The notes beneath the pieces were generated by a model that worked only from the letters and a program-made list of their open reading frames with translations, was not told the DNA's origin and ran no database searches. DNA of 64,000 bases from an uncultured Bacilli bacterium (lineage in GTDB: Bacteria > Bacillota_I > Bacilli_A > RF39 > UBA660), in assembly GCA_934085565.1 (NCBI GenBank), contig CAKOHG010000004.1, positions 62,001 to 126,000 of the forward strand. Reading direction: 5' to 3'. The position numbers and the translations under genes are program-made. This document shows, in pieces, positions 53,425 through 60,477 of this stretch; position 1 is the stretch's first letter; each line of letters begins with the position of its first letter.

Positions 53425-53452
53425 ATTATATTTGATAATTTTTTTATGTCAA
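53425..53452 (-). promoter_or_regulatory. Distal consensus promoter of the structured RNA
   Basis: On the minus strand TTGACA (53452-53447), a 16-base spacer and TATAAT (53430-53425): both hexamers are perfect consensus. It is the strongest promoter I see in the window, and it points at the structured RNA. Confidence 0.75.
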
Positions 53453-53770
53453 ACTAAATGTTTAATATTTATTTATCTATGTATCTTTATTTTTTAAAAT
53501 CTAGTTTTAAGTCATCAATATTTGTAGATTTTGATTCTACATTTTTCATTTAAGATATAATTTTTTAATCTTTATTCATAATCCTCAAATCCTTTTTTTT
53601 AAATAAGTGCTTCCATTATAAAGGTATTTACTATAAAAGTCATTATCTATGTCGATATTCTTAAGAAATATACTATTAAAGAATTTAATCGGATTATCAA
53701 AGTTTTACATTATCATGTGGAAATAAAGTATTATAAGTTTTAAAATATGTTAAAATAGGAACATAAGGAT
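53453..53770. other. Gene-free AT-rich stretch
   Basis: About 320 bases with no open frame of note on either strand. I see one small hairpin followed by Ts (TGTAGA/TCTACA, 53523-53546) and, near the right end, a TGTTAAAAT -10-like element (about 53749-53757) likely serving the P-type ATPase gene. Confidence 0.5.
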
Positions 53771-53779
53771 TTGATTTTT

Positions 53780-56134
53780 ATGAATGAATTTATGAAAGGA
53801 TTAACTTCTTTAGAAGTTAAAGAAAGAATAGAAAAAGGGCAGGTAAACTATGATGATGCTCCTAAAACAAAAACAATAAAAGAAATTATTGTTAGTAATT
53901 TTTGTACTTATTTTAATTTTTTAAACATCTTTTTAGGCTTGGCTGTTTTTCTTTCTGGTGTTTTAAATGGCATGCTTTTTCAAAGCTTAAAAAATTGCTT
54001 ATTTATGGGTGTTATTATCGTAAACTCTATTATTAGTATTATAGAAGAAGTAATATCTAAAAAAATAGTGGATCGTTTATCAATGCTTTCTGAGTCTACG
54101 GTTGATGTTATTCGTGATGGAGAAATTGTTTCTTTAGGTCTTGATGAAATTGTTTTAGATGATGTTACGGTGTTATCTCAAGGACATCAAATTGTCGCGG
54201 ACTCCGTTATTTTAGATGGTGAAATAGAGGTTAATGAATCTTTATTAACCGGAGAACCTGATGCCATTTTAAAAAGAAAAGGAGATACGATTTTATCAGG
54301 CTCTTTTGTTGTCAGTGGTAAAAGTTATGCCAAAGTGATTCATGTTGGTAAAGATAATTATGTTTCTTCCATTTCTCGTGAAGCCAAATATGAAAAACAA
54401 GTAAATTCTGTGATTATGAATTCTTTTGAACAACTTTTAAGAATACTATCTCTTCTTATCATTCCTATTGCTGTTATTATGTATTTTAGTCAATTGTCTG
54501 CCAATGCGGGTAATGTCACAGAAGCTATTTTTCGCACCGTCGCGGCTTTAATTGGCATGATACCAGAAGGTCTTGTTTTACTAACAAGTTCCGTGATGGC
54601 TGTAAGTGTTATTAGACTTTCTAAATTTCATGTCCTCGTTCAACAACTTTATTGTATTGAAATACTTGCTCGTGTCGATGTTATTTGTCTAGATAAAACG
54701 GGAACGCTTACCGAAGGAAAAATGAATGTTGTCGATGTGTTACCTTACCAAAATTTTTCTAAGGATGAACTTTTTAAAATTTTAAATGCCTTTAGTACTT
54801 ATAGTACTGACGAGAATGCCACGATGTTAGCCTTAAAAGATTATTTTAAAACACCTACGGATGTTCATGTAAAAGAAAGTATTCCTTTTTCTTCAGAACG
54901 TAAATTTAGTGCCTTATCTTTTGAAGATATTGGTTCTATTTACATTGGCGCTTATGAATATTTGATTCCTAAAGAGAAAGAAAACATTTTATCACTTATT
55001 CAAAAATATCCCGAGGACTACCGTGTTTTAGCTGTCTGTAAAGGGAAAGATAAACTTCAAAAAAAGCCTAATGATTTGAAACTACTTGGTCTTATTTTAA
55101 TTGAAGATGTCATAAGATCGGAAGCCAAAGATACCTTAGATTATTTTAAAAAACAAGGTGTGATGGTGAAAATTATTTCAGGAGATAATCCTAAAACAGT
55201 TTTAAATATTGCTAAAAAAGTAGGACTTAAAGACATTTCAGGTATCGATACAACCGGTTTAAATGATGAAGAACTAGCCGAGGCCTCTTTAAAGTATGAT
55301 GTTTTCGGTAGAGTAACACCGAGTCAAAAAAAATTAATCGTGGAAAGTTTACAAAAGAGTGGCAAATGTGTTGCAATGACCGGCGATGGCGTCAATGACG
55401 TTTTAGCTTTAAAACAAAGTGATTGTGCTATTTCAGTTGCCAGTGGTAGCGATGCAGCTAGAAATGTTTCCCAACTTATTTTACTTGATGACAACTTTGC
55501 TTCTTTACCTAAAGTAGTAGCAGAAGGAAGAAGAACGATTAATAATATTGAACGAAGTGGATCTTTATTACTCGAAAAAACGATTTATACGATTTTACTT
55601 ATTGTTTACAGCATTATTATTTCTTCTAAATATTTCTTTATTCCTATTCATCTTACCTTAATTACCACTTTTACGATTGGAGCTCCTTCTTTTATTTTAG
55701 CTTTGGAACCAAATACAGATTTAGTAAAAGGAAAATTTCTTTTAAAAATAGTCAGTCGTAGTCTTCCAACTGCCTTAACAGTTATCTTTAATGTTATCTT
55801 AGTCACTTGTTTTTCAGCGGTTTTTGACTTGTCATATGATTTACAAAGTACCATTTGTGTTTATTTGACCGCGATTACAGGCTTTATTTACCTTTATAAA
55901 ATATGTTATCCATTTAGTATTGTGAGACGTATTTTGTTCTTTGTGTTGTTTAACGGATTTTTGTATAGTGTCATTTATCAGTATAATTTCTTTAGTTTAC
56001 TTCCCATTTCTTACACAAGTCTTTTAATCACTTTTGTTTTAAGTATTGATTCTTTATATATTTATAAAAAGTTAAATCATTTTATTACTTTACTTTTCCA
56101 TAAGTTTGATGCTTCTATTATGGTGGAAAAATGA
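53780..56134 (+). CDS. CtpE-like cation-transporting P-type ATPase
   Basis: A 784-residue P-type ATPase. The actuator domain has LLTGEPDA (TGE loop), the membrane region has GMIPEGLVLLTS, and the phosphorylation site is CLDKTGTLTEG with Asp305; MTGDGVNDVLALK is the hinge. The N-terminal LTSLEVKERIEKGQVN and the PEGL membrane motif match the CtpE group, which has been linked to calcium or magnesium rather than heavy metals. There are no N-terminal metal-binding domains. The ATG at 53780 has AAGGAT upstream; a TTG at 53771 is less likely. Confidence 0.88.
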   Translation: MNEFMKGLTSLEVKERIEKGQVNYDDAPKTKTIKEIIVSNFCTYFNFLNIFLGLAVFLSGVLNGMLFQSLKNCLFMGVIIVNSIISIIEEVISKKIVDRLSMLSESTVDVIRDGEIVSLGLDEIVLDDVTVLSQGHQIVADSVILDGEIEVNESLLTGEPDAILKRKGDTILSGSFVVSGKSYAKVIHVGKDNYVSSISREAKYEKQVNSVIMNSFEQLLRILSLLIIPIAVIMYFSQLSANAGNVTEAIFRTVAALIGMIPEGLVLLTSSVMAVSVIRLSKFHVLVQQLYCIEILARVDVICLDKTGTLTEGKMNVVDVLPYQNFSKDELFKILNAFSTYSTDENATMLALKDYFKTPTDVHVKESIPFSSERKFSALSFEDIGSIYIGAYEYLIPKEKENILSLIQKYPEDYRVLAVCKGKDKLQKKPNDLKLLGLILIEDVIRSEAKDTLDYFKKQGVMVKIISGDNPKTVLNIAKKVGLKDISGIDTTGLNDEELAEASLKYDVFGRVTPSQKKLIVESLQKSGKCVAMTGDGVNDVLALKQSDCAISVASGSDAARNVSQLILLDDNFASLPKVVAEGRRTINNIERSGSLLLEKTIYTILLIVYSIIISSKYFFIPIHLTLITTFTIGAPSFILALEPNTDLVKGKFLLKIVSRSLPTALTVIFNVILVTCFSAVFDLSYDLQSTICVYLTAITGFIYLYKICYPFSIVRRILFFVLFNGFLYSVIYQYNFFSLLPISYTSLLITFVLSIDSLYIYKKLNHFITLLFHKFDASIMVEK

Positions 56135-56628
56135 TTTCTCATTGTACTTTATGTTCCTTATGTCAAAATCAACCACCTTTACTTGATAAAGCAAAAACAT
56201 GTGATGTTATGTGGGTAGGACTTTCGGCTAAGAAAGTATTAGATGTCAAAAAAAATATTCCTTTAGAAGCGGATACACCAACGGGAAAAATAATAAAAGA
56301 AATTGAAGAGTCTTTACCTAATGTCAAATTTTACAAGACAAATTTAGTAAAGTGTTTACCTTTAAATGAAAAGGGAAAACTAAGATATCCGACCAAAGAA
56401 GAATGTCTTACTTGCCTTGATAATCTTTTGAAAGAAATCAAAGAGTTACAACCTAAAGTCATTGTTTTACTTGGTAAAAAAGTTTCATCTTATGTTTTAA
56501 AAGGAAAAGAACAAATTGACGTTTCGTTTATCCAAGCTTTACATCCTTCTTACATTTATGTTTACAAAAGAAATTCTATCTTAGAGTACGAAGAAAATTT
56601 AAAACAAGAAATAGAAAAATACTTATAA
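56131..56628 (+). CDS. Uracil-DNA glycosylase superfamily protein (family 4-like, atypical)
   Basis: A 165-residue protein resembling family 4 uracil-DNA glycosylases: an N-terminal cysteine cluster (CTLCSLC), TPTGKIIKEIEE, YKTNLVKCLP with the cluster-type Cys, PKVIVLLGKK and the late ALHPSYI motif. The usual motif A (GEAPG) is replaced by VGLSAKK, so the catalytic residue of canonical enzymes is missing or altered. It may be a repair enzyme with another specificity or an inactive relative. It overlaps the ATPase gene by 4 bases. Confidence 0.65.
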   Translation: MISHCTLCSLCQNQPPLLDKAKTCDVMWVGLSAKKVLDVKKNIPLEADTPTGKIIKEIEESLPNVKFYKTNLVKCLPLNEKGKLRYPTKEECLTCLDNLLKEIKELQPKVIVLLGKKVSSYVLKGKEQIDVSFIQALHPSYIYVYKRNSILEYEENLKQEIEKYL

Positions 56629-56667
56629 AAATTCTAGATGTTCGCCCGGACCTAGAATTTTTTTTTG
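56627..56667 (+). terminator. Terminator after the UDG-like gene
   Basis: AAATTCTAG and CTAGAATTT arms around a GC-rich 13-base loop, followed by a long T-run. Confidence 0.85.
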
Positions 56668-56696
56668 ATTAAAATACCTAAGAAAGGAGAAAAAAT

Positions 56697-57149
56697 ATGT
56701 TATTTGATAGTACCGATTTTAATTTTGATGATTTTAATATCAGTATTTTTGCGATTCCTGGAAGTGATTTTAAAGAGGAACGGGAAAATAAATTTGTAAG
56801 TCCCGAAGAAGGATTTTTAAGAGGAAATTTAATGAAAGGGGAATATAAGCCTTATAAAAATTATACTTATCTAAAATTAAAACCAGAAAATGCCGAAGAA
56901 GAATTATTATTTAAACTTATGACGTATAGTTTTGCTATTAATGATTTAAATCTATATTTAGACTTATATCCGACGGATAAAGAAACTTATGAATTATTTA
57001 AAAAATATGTCCAAATAAAAAATGATTTAGAGGAAAGATATTGTGAACTTTACGGACCGATGACGGTTACCGAGTTACATGGTGATAGTTTTTCATGGGT
57101 AAAAAATCCTTGGCCATGGGATAAAAAAGGAGATTCTAATTATGTATAA
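56697..57149 (+). CDS. Spore coat CotJA-CotJB fusion protein
   Basis: A 150-residue protein. Its second half (about residues 66-147) is CotJB: MTYSFAINDLNLYLDLYPTD, KKYVQIKNDLEERYCELYGP and the C-terminal SFSWVKNPWPWD. The first half contains VSPEEGFLRGNLMKGEYKPY, resembling the core of CotJA (G...GT.FP.L..PY). In Bacillus and Clostridium these are separate adjacent genes, so this appears to be a fusion. The proteins belong to the spore coat. It overlaps cotJC by 8 bases. Confidence 0.8.
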   Translation: MLFDSTDFNFDDFNISIFAIPGSDFKEERENKFVSPEEGFLRGNLMKGEYKPYKNYTYLKLKPENAEEELLFKLMTYSFAINDLNLYLDLYPTDKETYELFKKYVQIKNDLEERYCELYGPMTVTELHGDSFSWVKNPWPWDKKGDSNYV

Positions 57150-57699
57150 ATATGTGAAACATTTAAATTATCCGATTAATATTAAGAAAAAAGATTTAAA
57201 AATGGCGAAATATTTATTAACCCAATTTGGGGGAGCTAATGGCGAATTAGGAGCTGCCTTAAGATATTTCTGTCATAAATTTTCAATGCCAGATGAAAAA
57301 GGTAGAGCCTTATTAAATGATATCGCCACTGAAGAACTAGGACATTGTGAAATGATTTGTACGATGGTAAGACAACTTGTTAAAGATGCGACTATAGAAG
57401 AATTAGAAGAAAATGGTCTAGGTTCTTTATACACTGAACATGGTAAGAGTATTTATCCAAGTGATTCATTTGGCAATCCATTTACCGTTAGTTATTTTGC
57501 TGTCACAGGGGATGTCCTTGCTAATATCTCAGAAGATATGGCTGCCGAAGAAAAAGCAAGAGCTACTTATGAAGGTTTAATAAATGAAACAAAAGACGAA
57601 GATATCTTAGGAGTTTTACTCTTTTTAAGACAAAGAGAAATTGTTCATTTTAATCGCTTCAAAGAACTTTATGATTACTATAAAAAGAAAGGATATTAG
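57142..57699 (+). CDS. cotJC: Spore coat protein CotJC (manganese catalase family)
   Basis: A 185-residue ferritin-like four-helix protein of the manganese catalase family: GGANGELGAALRYF, IATEELGHCEMI (Glu and His metal ligands) and the later EEKARATYEGLI and REIVHFNRF motifs supply the dimetal site. It is part of the spore coat and may detoxify peroxide. The N-terminal YVKHLNYPINI is characteristic of CotJC. It is coupled to the CotJA/JB fusion. Confidence 0.93.
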   Translation: MYKYVKHLNYPINIKKKDLKMAKYLLTQFGGANGELGAALRYFCHKFSMPDEKGRALLNDIATEELGHCEMICTMVRQLVKDATIEELEENGLGSLYTEHGKSIYPSDSFGNPFTVSYFAVTGDVLANISEDMAAEEKARATYEGLINETKDEDILGVLLFLRQREIVHFNRFKELYDYYKKKGY

Positions 57700-57723
57700 G
57701 AAAAAAACTAATATTCTTTTTCA
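57686..57723 (+). terminator. Terminator after cotJC
   Basis: GGATATTAG (57691-57699) pairs with CTAATATTC (57708-57716) followed by Ts; the left arm includes the stop codon. Confidence 0.75.
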
Positions 57724-57776
57724 TTGTCAAACTATTTAATATGTGTTATATTTTAGGTGTTGAAAAGAGTGATATC

Positions 57777-58325
57777 ATGGAAAAGAAAGTAAATAAAAAG
57801 AAGATAAAATTAGATAATAATGTTCTTGTTATCTTAGGCGTTTTTTGTGCGGCTTTATTAATTGTAATAACTTTATTTAACTATTATAAAAAAGCCCAAG
57901 TGGCAACTTATGGGGATGAATGGAAAAATAAAAGTTTTTTAGTAAGTGAGGGCTTTGCAAATGTTTCATGTGATTCCTTAAATTCTTATTTAGATAAGGA
58001 TTACATGTTTGTATATGTCACAGAAAGCATTGGCACAGAAGAAGAGTTTAATCTAGAGAAAAACTTAAAAATGATGGTAAGTGACTATAAATTACAAGAT
58101 CATTTTGTCCTATTTCAAACAGTCGGAGATAACTGTGGTTCTATTGATGATGATAGTAGCGTAAAAGTTCAATCTTTACGTTTAGAAAAAGGATTGAGTA
58201 AATTACCAACCATTATTTATTATAAAAATGGTAAAGTTGTGGATTACATTGAACGAGAAGATGAGCAAATGATGAGCGAACAAGATTTTGCTCAACTTCT
58301 TGATAAGTATGAATTCAAGAGTTAG
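57777..58325 (+). CDS. Membrane-anchored thioredoxin-like protein lacking CxxC
   Basis: A 182-residue protein with a basic N-terminus, a single membrane helix (about residues 20-36) and an extracytoplasmic domain with a thioredoxin-like pattern (MFVYVTE, KLPTIIYYKNGKVVDYIE with the cis-Pro region). No CxxC is present; cysteines at about 64 and 120 are isolated. I start at the ATG at 57777. Function is unknown; it may bind or sense rather than catalyse redox. It precedes trmL by 9 bases. Confidence 0.6.
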   Translation: MEKKVNKKKIKLDNNVLVILGVFCAALLIVITLFNYYKKAQVATYGDEWKNKSFLVSEGFANVSCDSLNSYLDKDYMFVYVTESIGTEEEFNLEKNLKMMVSDYKLQDHFVLFQTVGDNCGSIDDDSSVKVQSLRLEKGLSKLPTIIYYKNGKVVDYIEREDEQMMSEQDFAQLLDKYEFKS

Positions 58326-58334
58326 GAGGTTTTT

Positions 58335-58850
58335 ATGCTAAACGTTGTTTTATTTGAACCAGAAATTCCAGGTAATACGGGTAATATTATGCGTACCTGT
58401 GTGGCTACTCACACTCATTTACATTTAATTAAACCTTTAGGTTTTTCTTTAGATGAAAAAAGTATTAAAAGAAGTGGTGTGAACTATATTGATAATTGTC
58501 ATTATACGGTTTATGAAAACTGGGATGATTTTTTAAGTCATAACGAAGGAAAAATGTATTTCTTTACTCGTTATGGTCATAAACCTCATTCTGATTTTTC
58601 TTACAAAGAAACCAAAGAAAATATTTATTTAGTGTTTGGTAAAGAAAGTACTGGTATTCCAAGAAGTATTTTAAAACCTCATTTAGATACTTGTGCCCGC
58701 ATTCCAATGACAGATAAAGTAAGAGCTCTTAATTTATCTAATTCTGTGGCTATTGTGTTATATGAAGCCTTAAGACAAAGAGATTATGAAGATTTATTAA
58801 GAGATGAACCGCATAAAGGCAATCATTTTATCGAAGATTACGAGGAGTAA
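58335..58850 (+). CDS. trmL: tRNA (cytidine/uridine-34-2'-O)-methyltransferase TrmL
   Basis: A 171-residue SPOUT methyltransferase that methylates the ribose of the wobble base in certain tRNA-Leu. Family motifs are LFEPEIPGNTGNIMRT at the N-terminus, LVFGKESTGIP, RIPM and RALNLSNSVAIVLYEALRQ forming the knotted SAM site. Length matches TrmL (about 155-170). It overlaps no other gene; the zinc-ribbon gene starts one base after its stop. Confidence 0.92.
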   Translation: MLNVVLFEPEIPGNTGNIMRTCVATHTHLHLIKPLGFSLDEKSIKRSGVNYIDNCHYTVYENWDDFLSHNEGKMYFFTRYGHKPHSDFSYKETKENIYLVFGKESTGIPRSILKPHLDTCARIPMTDKVRALNLSNSVAIVLYEALRQRDYEDLLRDEPHKGNHFIEDYEE

Positions 58851-58851
58851 A

Positions 58852-59127
58852 ATGACTTGTAGAAGATGTGGTAAGGCACTAGGTACCGACCGGGGCATTT
58901 GTCCTTTTTGTGGAGCAATGTTATCAAGTGAGCAAATGAATGAATATAAAAAATATCAAAAAGAACATCAATATGAAGCCAAGATGATTACCGAAAAATA
59001 TGGTCTTCAAAAACCTATTTATGAGAGTCAAGACAAGGGAAGCAATAAAGCTTTGGGAATCTTAATGATATTAGCCATTCTTTTATTTCTTATTATCTTT
59101 GTCCTTTTAATAGTATTAAATAAATAA
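58852..59127 (+). CDS. Zinc-ribbon protein with C-terminal membrane helix
   Basis: A 91-residue protein: a zinc ribbon with two CxxC knuckles (CRRCGKALG, CPFCGAML, residues 3-21), a charged linker and a hydrophobic C-terminal helix (about 66-88). The ATG at 58852 has GAGGAG upstream, directly after trmL. Small zinc-ribbon/TM proteins are common in Firmicutes and uncharacterised. Confidence 0.7.
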   Translation: MTCRRCGKALGTDRGICPFCGAMLSSEQMNEYKKYQKEHQYEAKMITEKYGLQKPIYESQDKGSNKALGILMILAILLFLIIFVLLIVLNK

Positions 59128-59159
59128 AATCTTTACATATTAATAACGAGGGATTTTCT

Positions 59160-59675
59160 ATGAGTTTATTTTTCGTTTGTGTAAAGATTTTTTTTGCCCG
59201 TATTTTAGACGTGACAATTTCTACCATAAGACAAAATTTTATGTTAAAAGAGCATTATGTTTTAAGTACCATCCTAGCTTTTTTTGAAATTTTTATCTGG
59301 TTTATTGTTGCTAGAGAAGCTTTACTCATTTCTATTGATTCTGTTTTAATACCCATTAGTTATTCTTTAGGCTACGCGACAGGAACTTTGATAGGCTCTT
59401 TAGTTTCCAAACGACTTATTAAAGGAGTTGTTGGCGTACAAATTATTTTGAAGAAAGATAATGAAAAGCTTATTAATAGTTTAAAAATGCGTGGTTATCG
59501 CATCAATATGCTTTCTATGCATAGTGCTTATAACAGTGTTCCTCGTGTTATGCTCTTTGTTGAGGTAAATTCCAAAAGTGTAGAAAAGTTAGAAAAATTA
59601 GTTTTACAGTATGACCCTTCTGCCTTTGTAGCGGTTAGTGAAACAAAAAGAGTAGTCAATGGAACTTTGAAATGA
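59160..59675 (+). CDS. UPF0316 (DUF2179/DUF5698) membrane protein
   Basis: A 171-residue protein with three membrane helices (about residues 1-85), including RILDVTISTIRQNFML and SYSLGYATGTLIGSLVSKR, followed by a soluble DUF2179 domain (VQIILKKDNEKLINSLKMRGYRI). This is the UPF0316/YebE family, function unknown. Length is typical. It has weak upstream signals and may be co-transcribed with the zinc-ribbon gene. Confidence 0.85.
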   Translation: MSLFFVCVKIFFARILDVTISTIRQNFMLKEHYVLSTILAFFEIFIWFIVAREALLISIDSVLIPISYSLGYATGTLIGSLVSKRLIKGVVGVQIILKKDNEKLINSLKMRGYRINMLSMHSAYNSVPRVMLFVEVNSKSVEKLEKLVLQYDPSAFVAVSETKRVVNGTLK

Positions 59676-59744
59676 CTATTAACACATAGGTAATGATTTT
59701 ATCGAAAAAAAGTTGATTAATTCCACAAAATTGTAAAAAAGTTC

Positions 59745-59773
59745 TTGCCAAGACTAAAAACATATGGTATATT
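59745..59773 (+). promoter_or_regulatory. Promoter of tRNA-Ala
   Basis: TTGCCA (59745-59750), a 17-base spacer and TATATT (59768-59773), 14 bases before the tRNA. Confidence 0.6.
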
Positions 59774-59787
59774 GGATATGTTCTGTT

Positions 59788-59864
59788 GGGGGACTAGCTC
59801 AGTTGGCTAGAGCATCTGCCCTGCACGCAGAGGGTCGCGGGTTCGAGTCCCACGTCCTCCACCA
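59788..59864 (+). tRNA. tRNA-Ala (anticodon UGC), slightly atypical
   Basis: Acceptor GGGGGAC/GTCCTCC, D-arm with CAGTTGGCTAGAG, anticodon stem TCTGC/GCAGA with the loop CCTGCAC (anticodon TGC) and an encoded CCA (59862-59864). Two features are unusual: the base before the anticodon is C rather than the near-universal U33, and the T-stem GCGGG/CCCAC has a C-A mismatch. Confidence 0.85.
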
Positions 59865-59931
59865 AATATGTTCAAGAAGTCCTTTATTTAAGGGCTTTTT
59901 TCATGTCTTTTTAAAAAATTACTCCCAAAAT
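59861..59931 (+). repeat. Post-tRNA conserved block, copy 2 (includes terminator)
   Basis: Matches 52413-52483 in 62 of 71 positions. The terminator stem (AGTCCTT/AAGGGCT) is at about 59878-59902. After it comes a tandem ATTACTCC-AAA pattern (59909-59930). Confidence 0.85.
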
Positions 59932-60004
59932 TACTCCAAAAGTCCTTTTTGAAATTAAAAATTCTTATTAATCTTTAAATTGTTAAATGTATTATAAAGG
60001 CCTA

Positions 60005-60048
60005 TCATTCCTTTTTGATGTTACATAAACTACATTAGAAAGGAATGA
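60005..60048 (+). promoter_or_regulatory. Leader hairpin over the ribosome-binding site of the cotD-like gene
   Basis: TCATTCCTTT (60005-60014) and AAAGGAATGA (60039-60048) are perfect 10-base inverted arms with a 24-base loop. The right arm is the ribosome-binding site (AAAGGA) of the coat gene starting at 60056, so the structure could hold translation off or stabilise the mRNA. Confidence 0.55.
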
Positions 60049-60055
60049 CGAGAAT

Positions 60056-60373
60056 ATGTTGAAAAATAAAGAATGTAATCGTGACGATTTCCAAATGAGT
60101 TATCAAAGTATGAGTGGAGATTTTTCTAACATGGGTGGATCATGCTGCATGAATGCTTGTCCAACAAGTTGCAGTAATGTATGTCCTCCTATTTGTGAAT
60201 GTCCTCAAAATCAAGTATGTCATCGTGTCATCAACTATGAAGTACCACACATCATGCCATTTCATACTACTACCGTAAATCATCATGTTTATAATCATAC
60301 TTATACTCCAGTTTATAGTTATTCAGAAGTAAATGAAGTGGAGCAAGTATATCCAAATCGTTGCTGTAAATAA
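60056..60373 (+). CDS. CotD-like spore coat protein
   Basis: A 105-residue Cys-, His- and Tyr-rich protein. Its middle contains a run of paired cysteines (GGSCCMNACPTSC, CPPICECP), and the C-terminal half reads VPHIMPFHTTTVNHHVYNH, the signature of Bacillus CotD (VPHIHP.HTTNVNHQ), an inner spore coat protein. Such proteins are probably cross-linked in the coat. It has its own leader hairpin and terminator. A sporulation-specific promoter is expected upstream but was not identified. Confidence 0.8.
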   Translation: MLKNKECNRDDFQMSYQSMSGDFSNMGGSCCMNACPTSCSNVCPPICECPQNQVCHRVINYEVPHIMPFHTTTVNHHVYNHTYTPVYSYSEVNEVEQVYPNRCCK

Positions 60374-60380
60374 AGATTAC

Positions 60381-60414
60381 AGAGTGTTTCCTAAGAGGAA
60401 GCATTCTTTTTTTT
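60381..60414 (+). terminator. Terminator after the cotD-like gene
   Basis: AGTGTTTCCT and AGGAAGCATT arms around AAG, followed by eight Ts. Confidence 0.85.
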
Positions 60415-60477
60415 GATTTTAATTGTGTTTTTATTTTGTTTTCTGTATAATTAGAGATAGAAAATAAGGTGAGTAGA

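Noticed and set aside
53523..53546. TGTAGA/TCTACA hairpin with Ts as a terminator
   Set aside because: The stem is only 6 bp and no plus-strand gene ends before it.
52340..59931. A single mobile element bounded by the tRNA-Glu and tRNA-Ala blocks
   Set aside because: The interval contains ordinary chromosomal genes (trmL, cotJ, CtpE-like ATPase) and no integrase, so the similar flanks do not delimit one element.
59764..59952. 62-residue open frame over tRNA-Ala
   Set aside because: It is read through a tRNA and its terminator; an artefact of the RNA gene.
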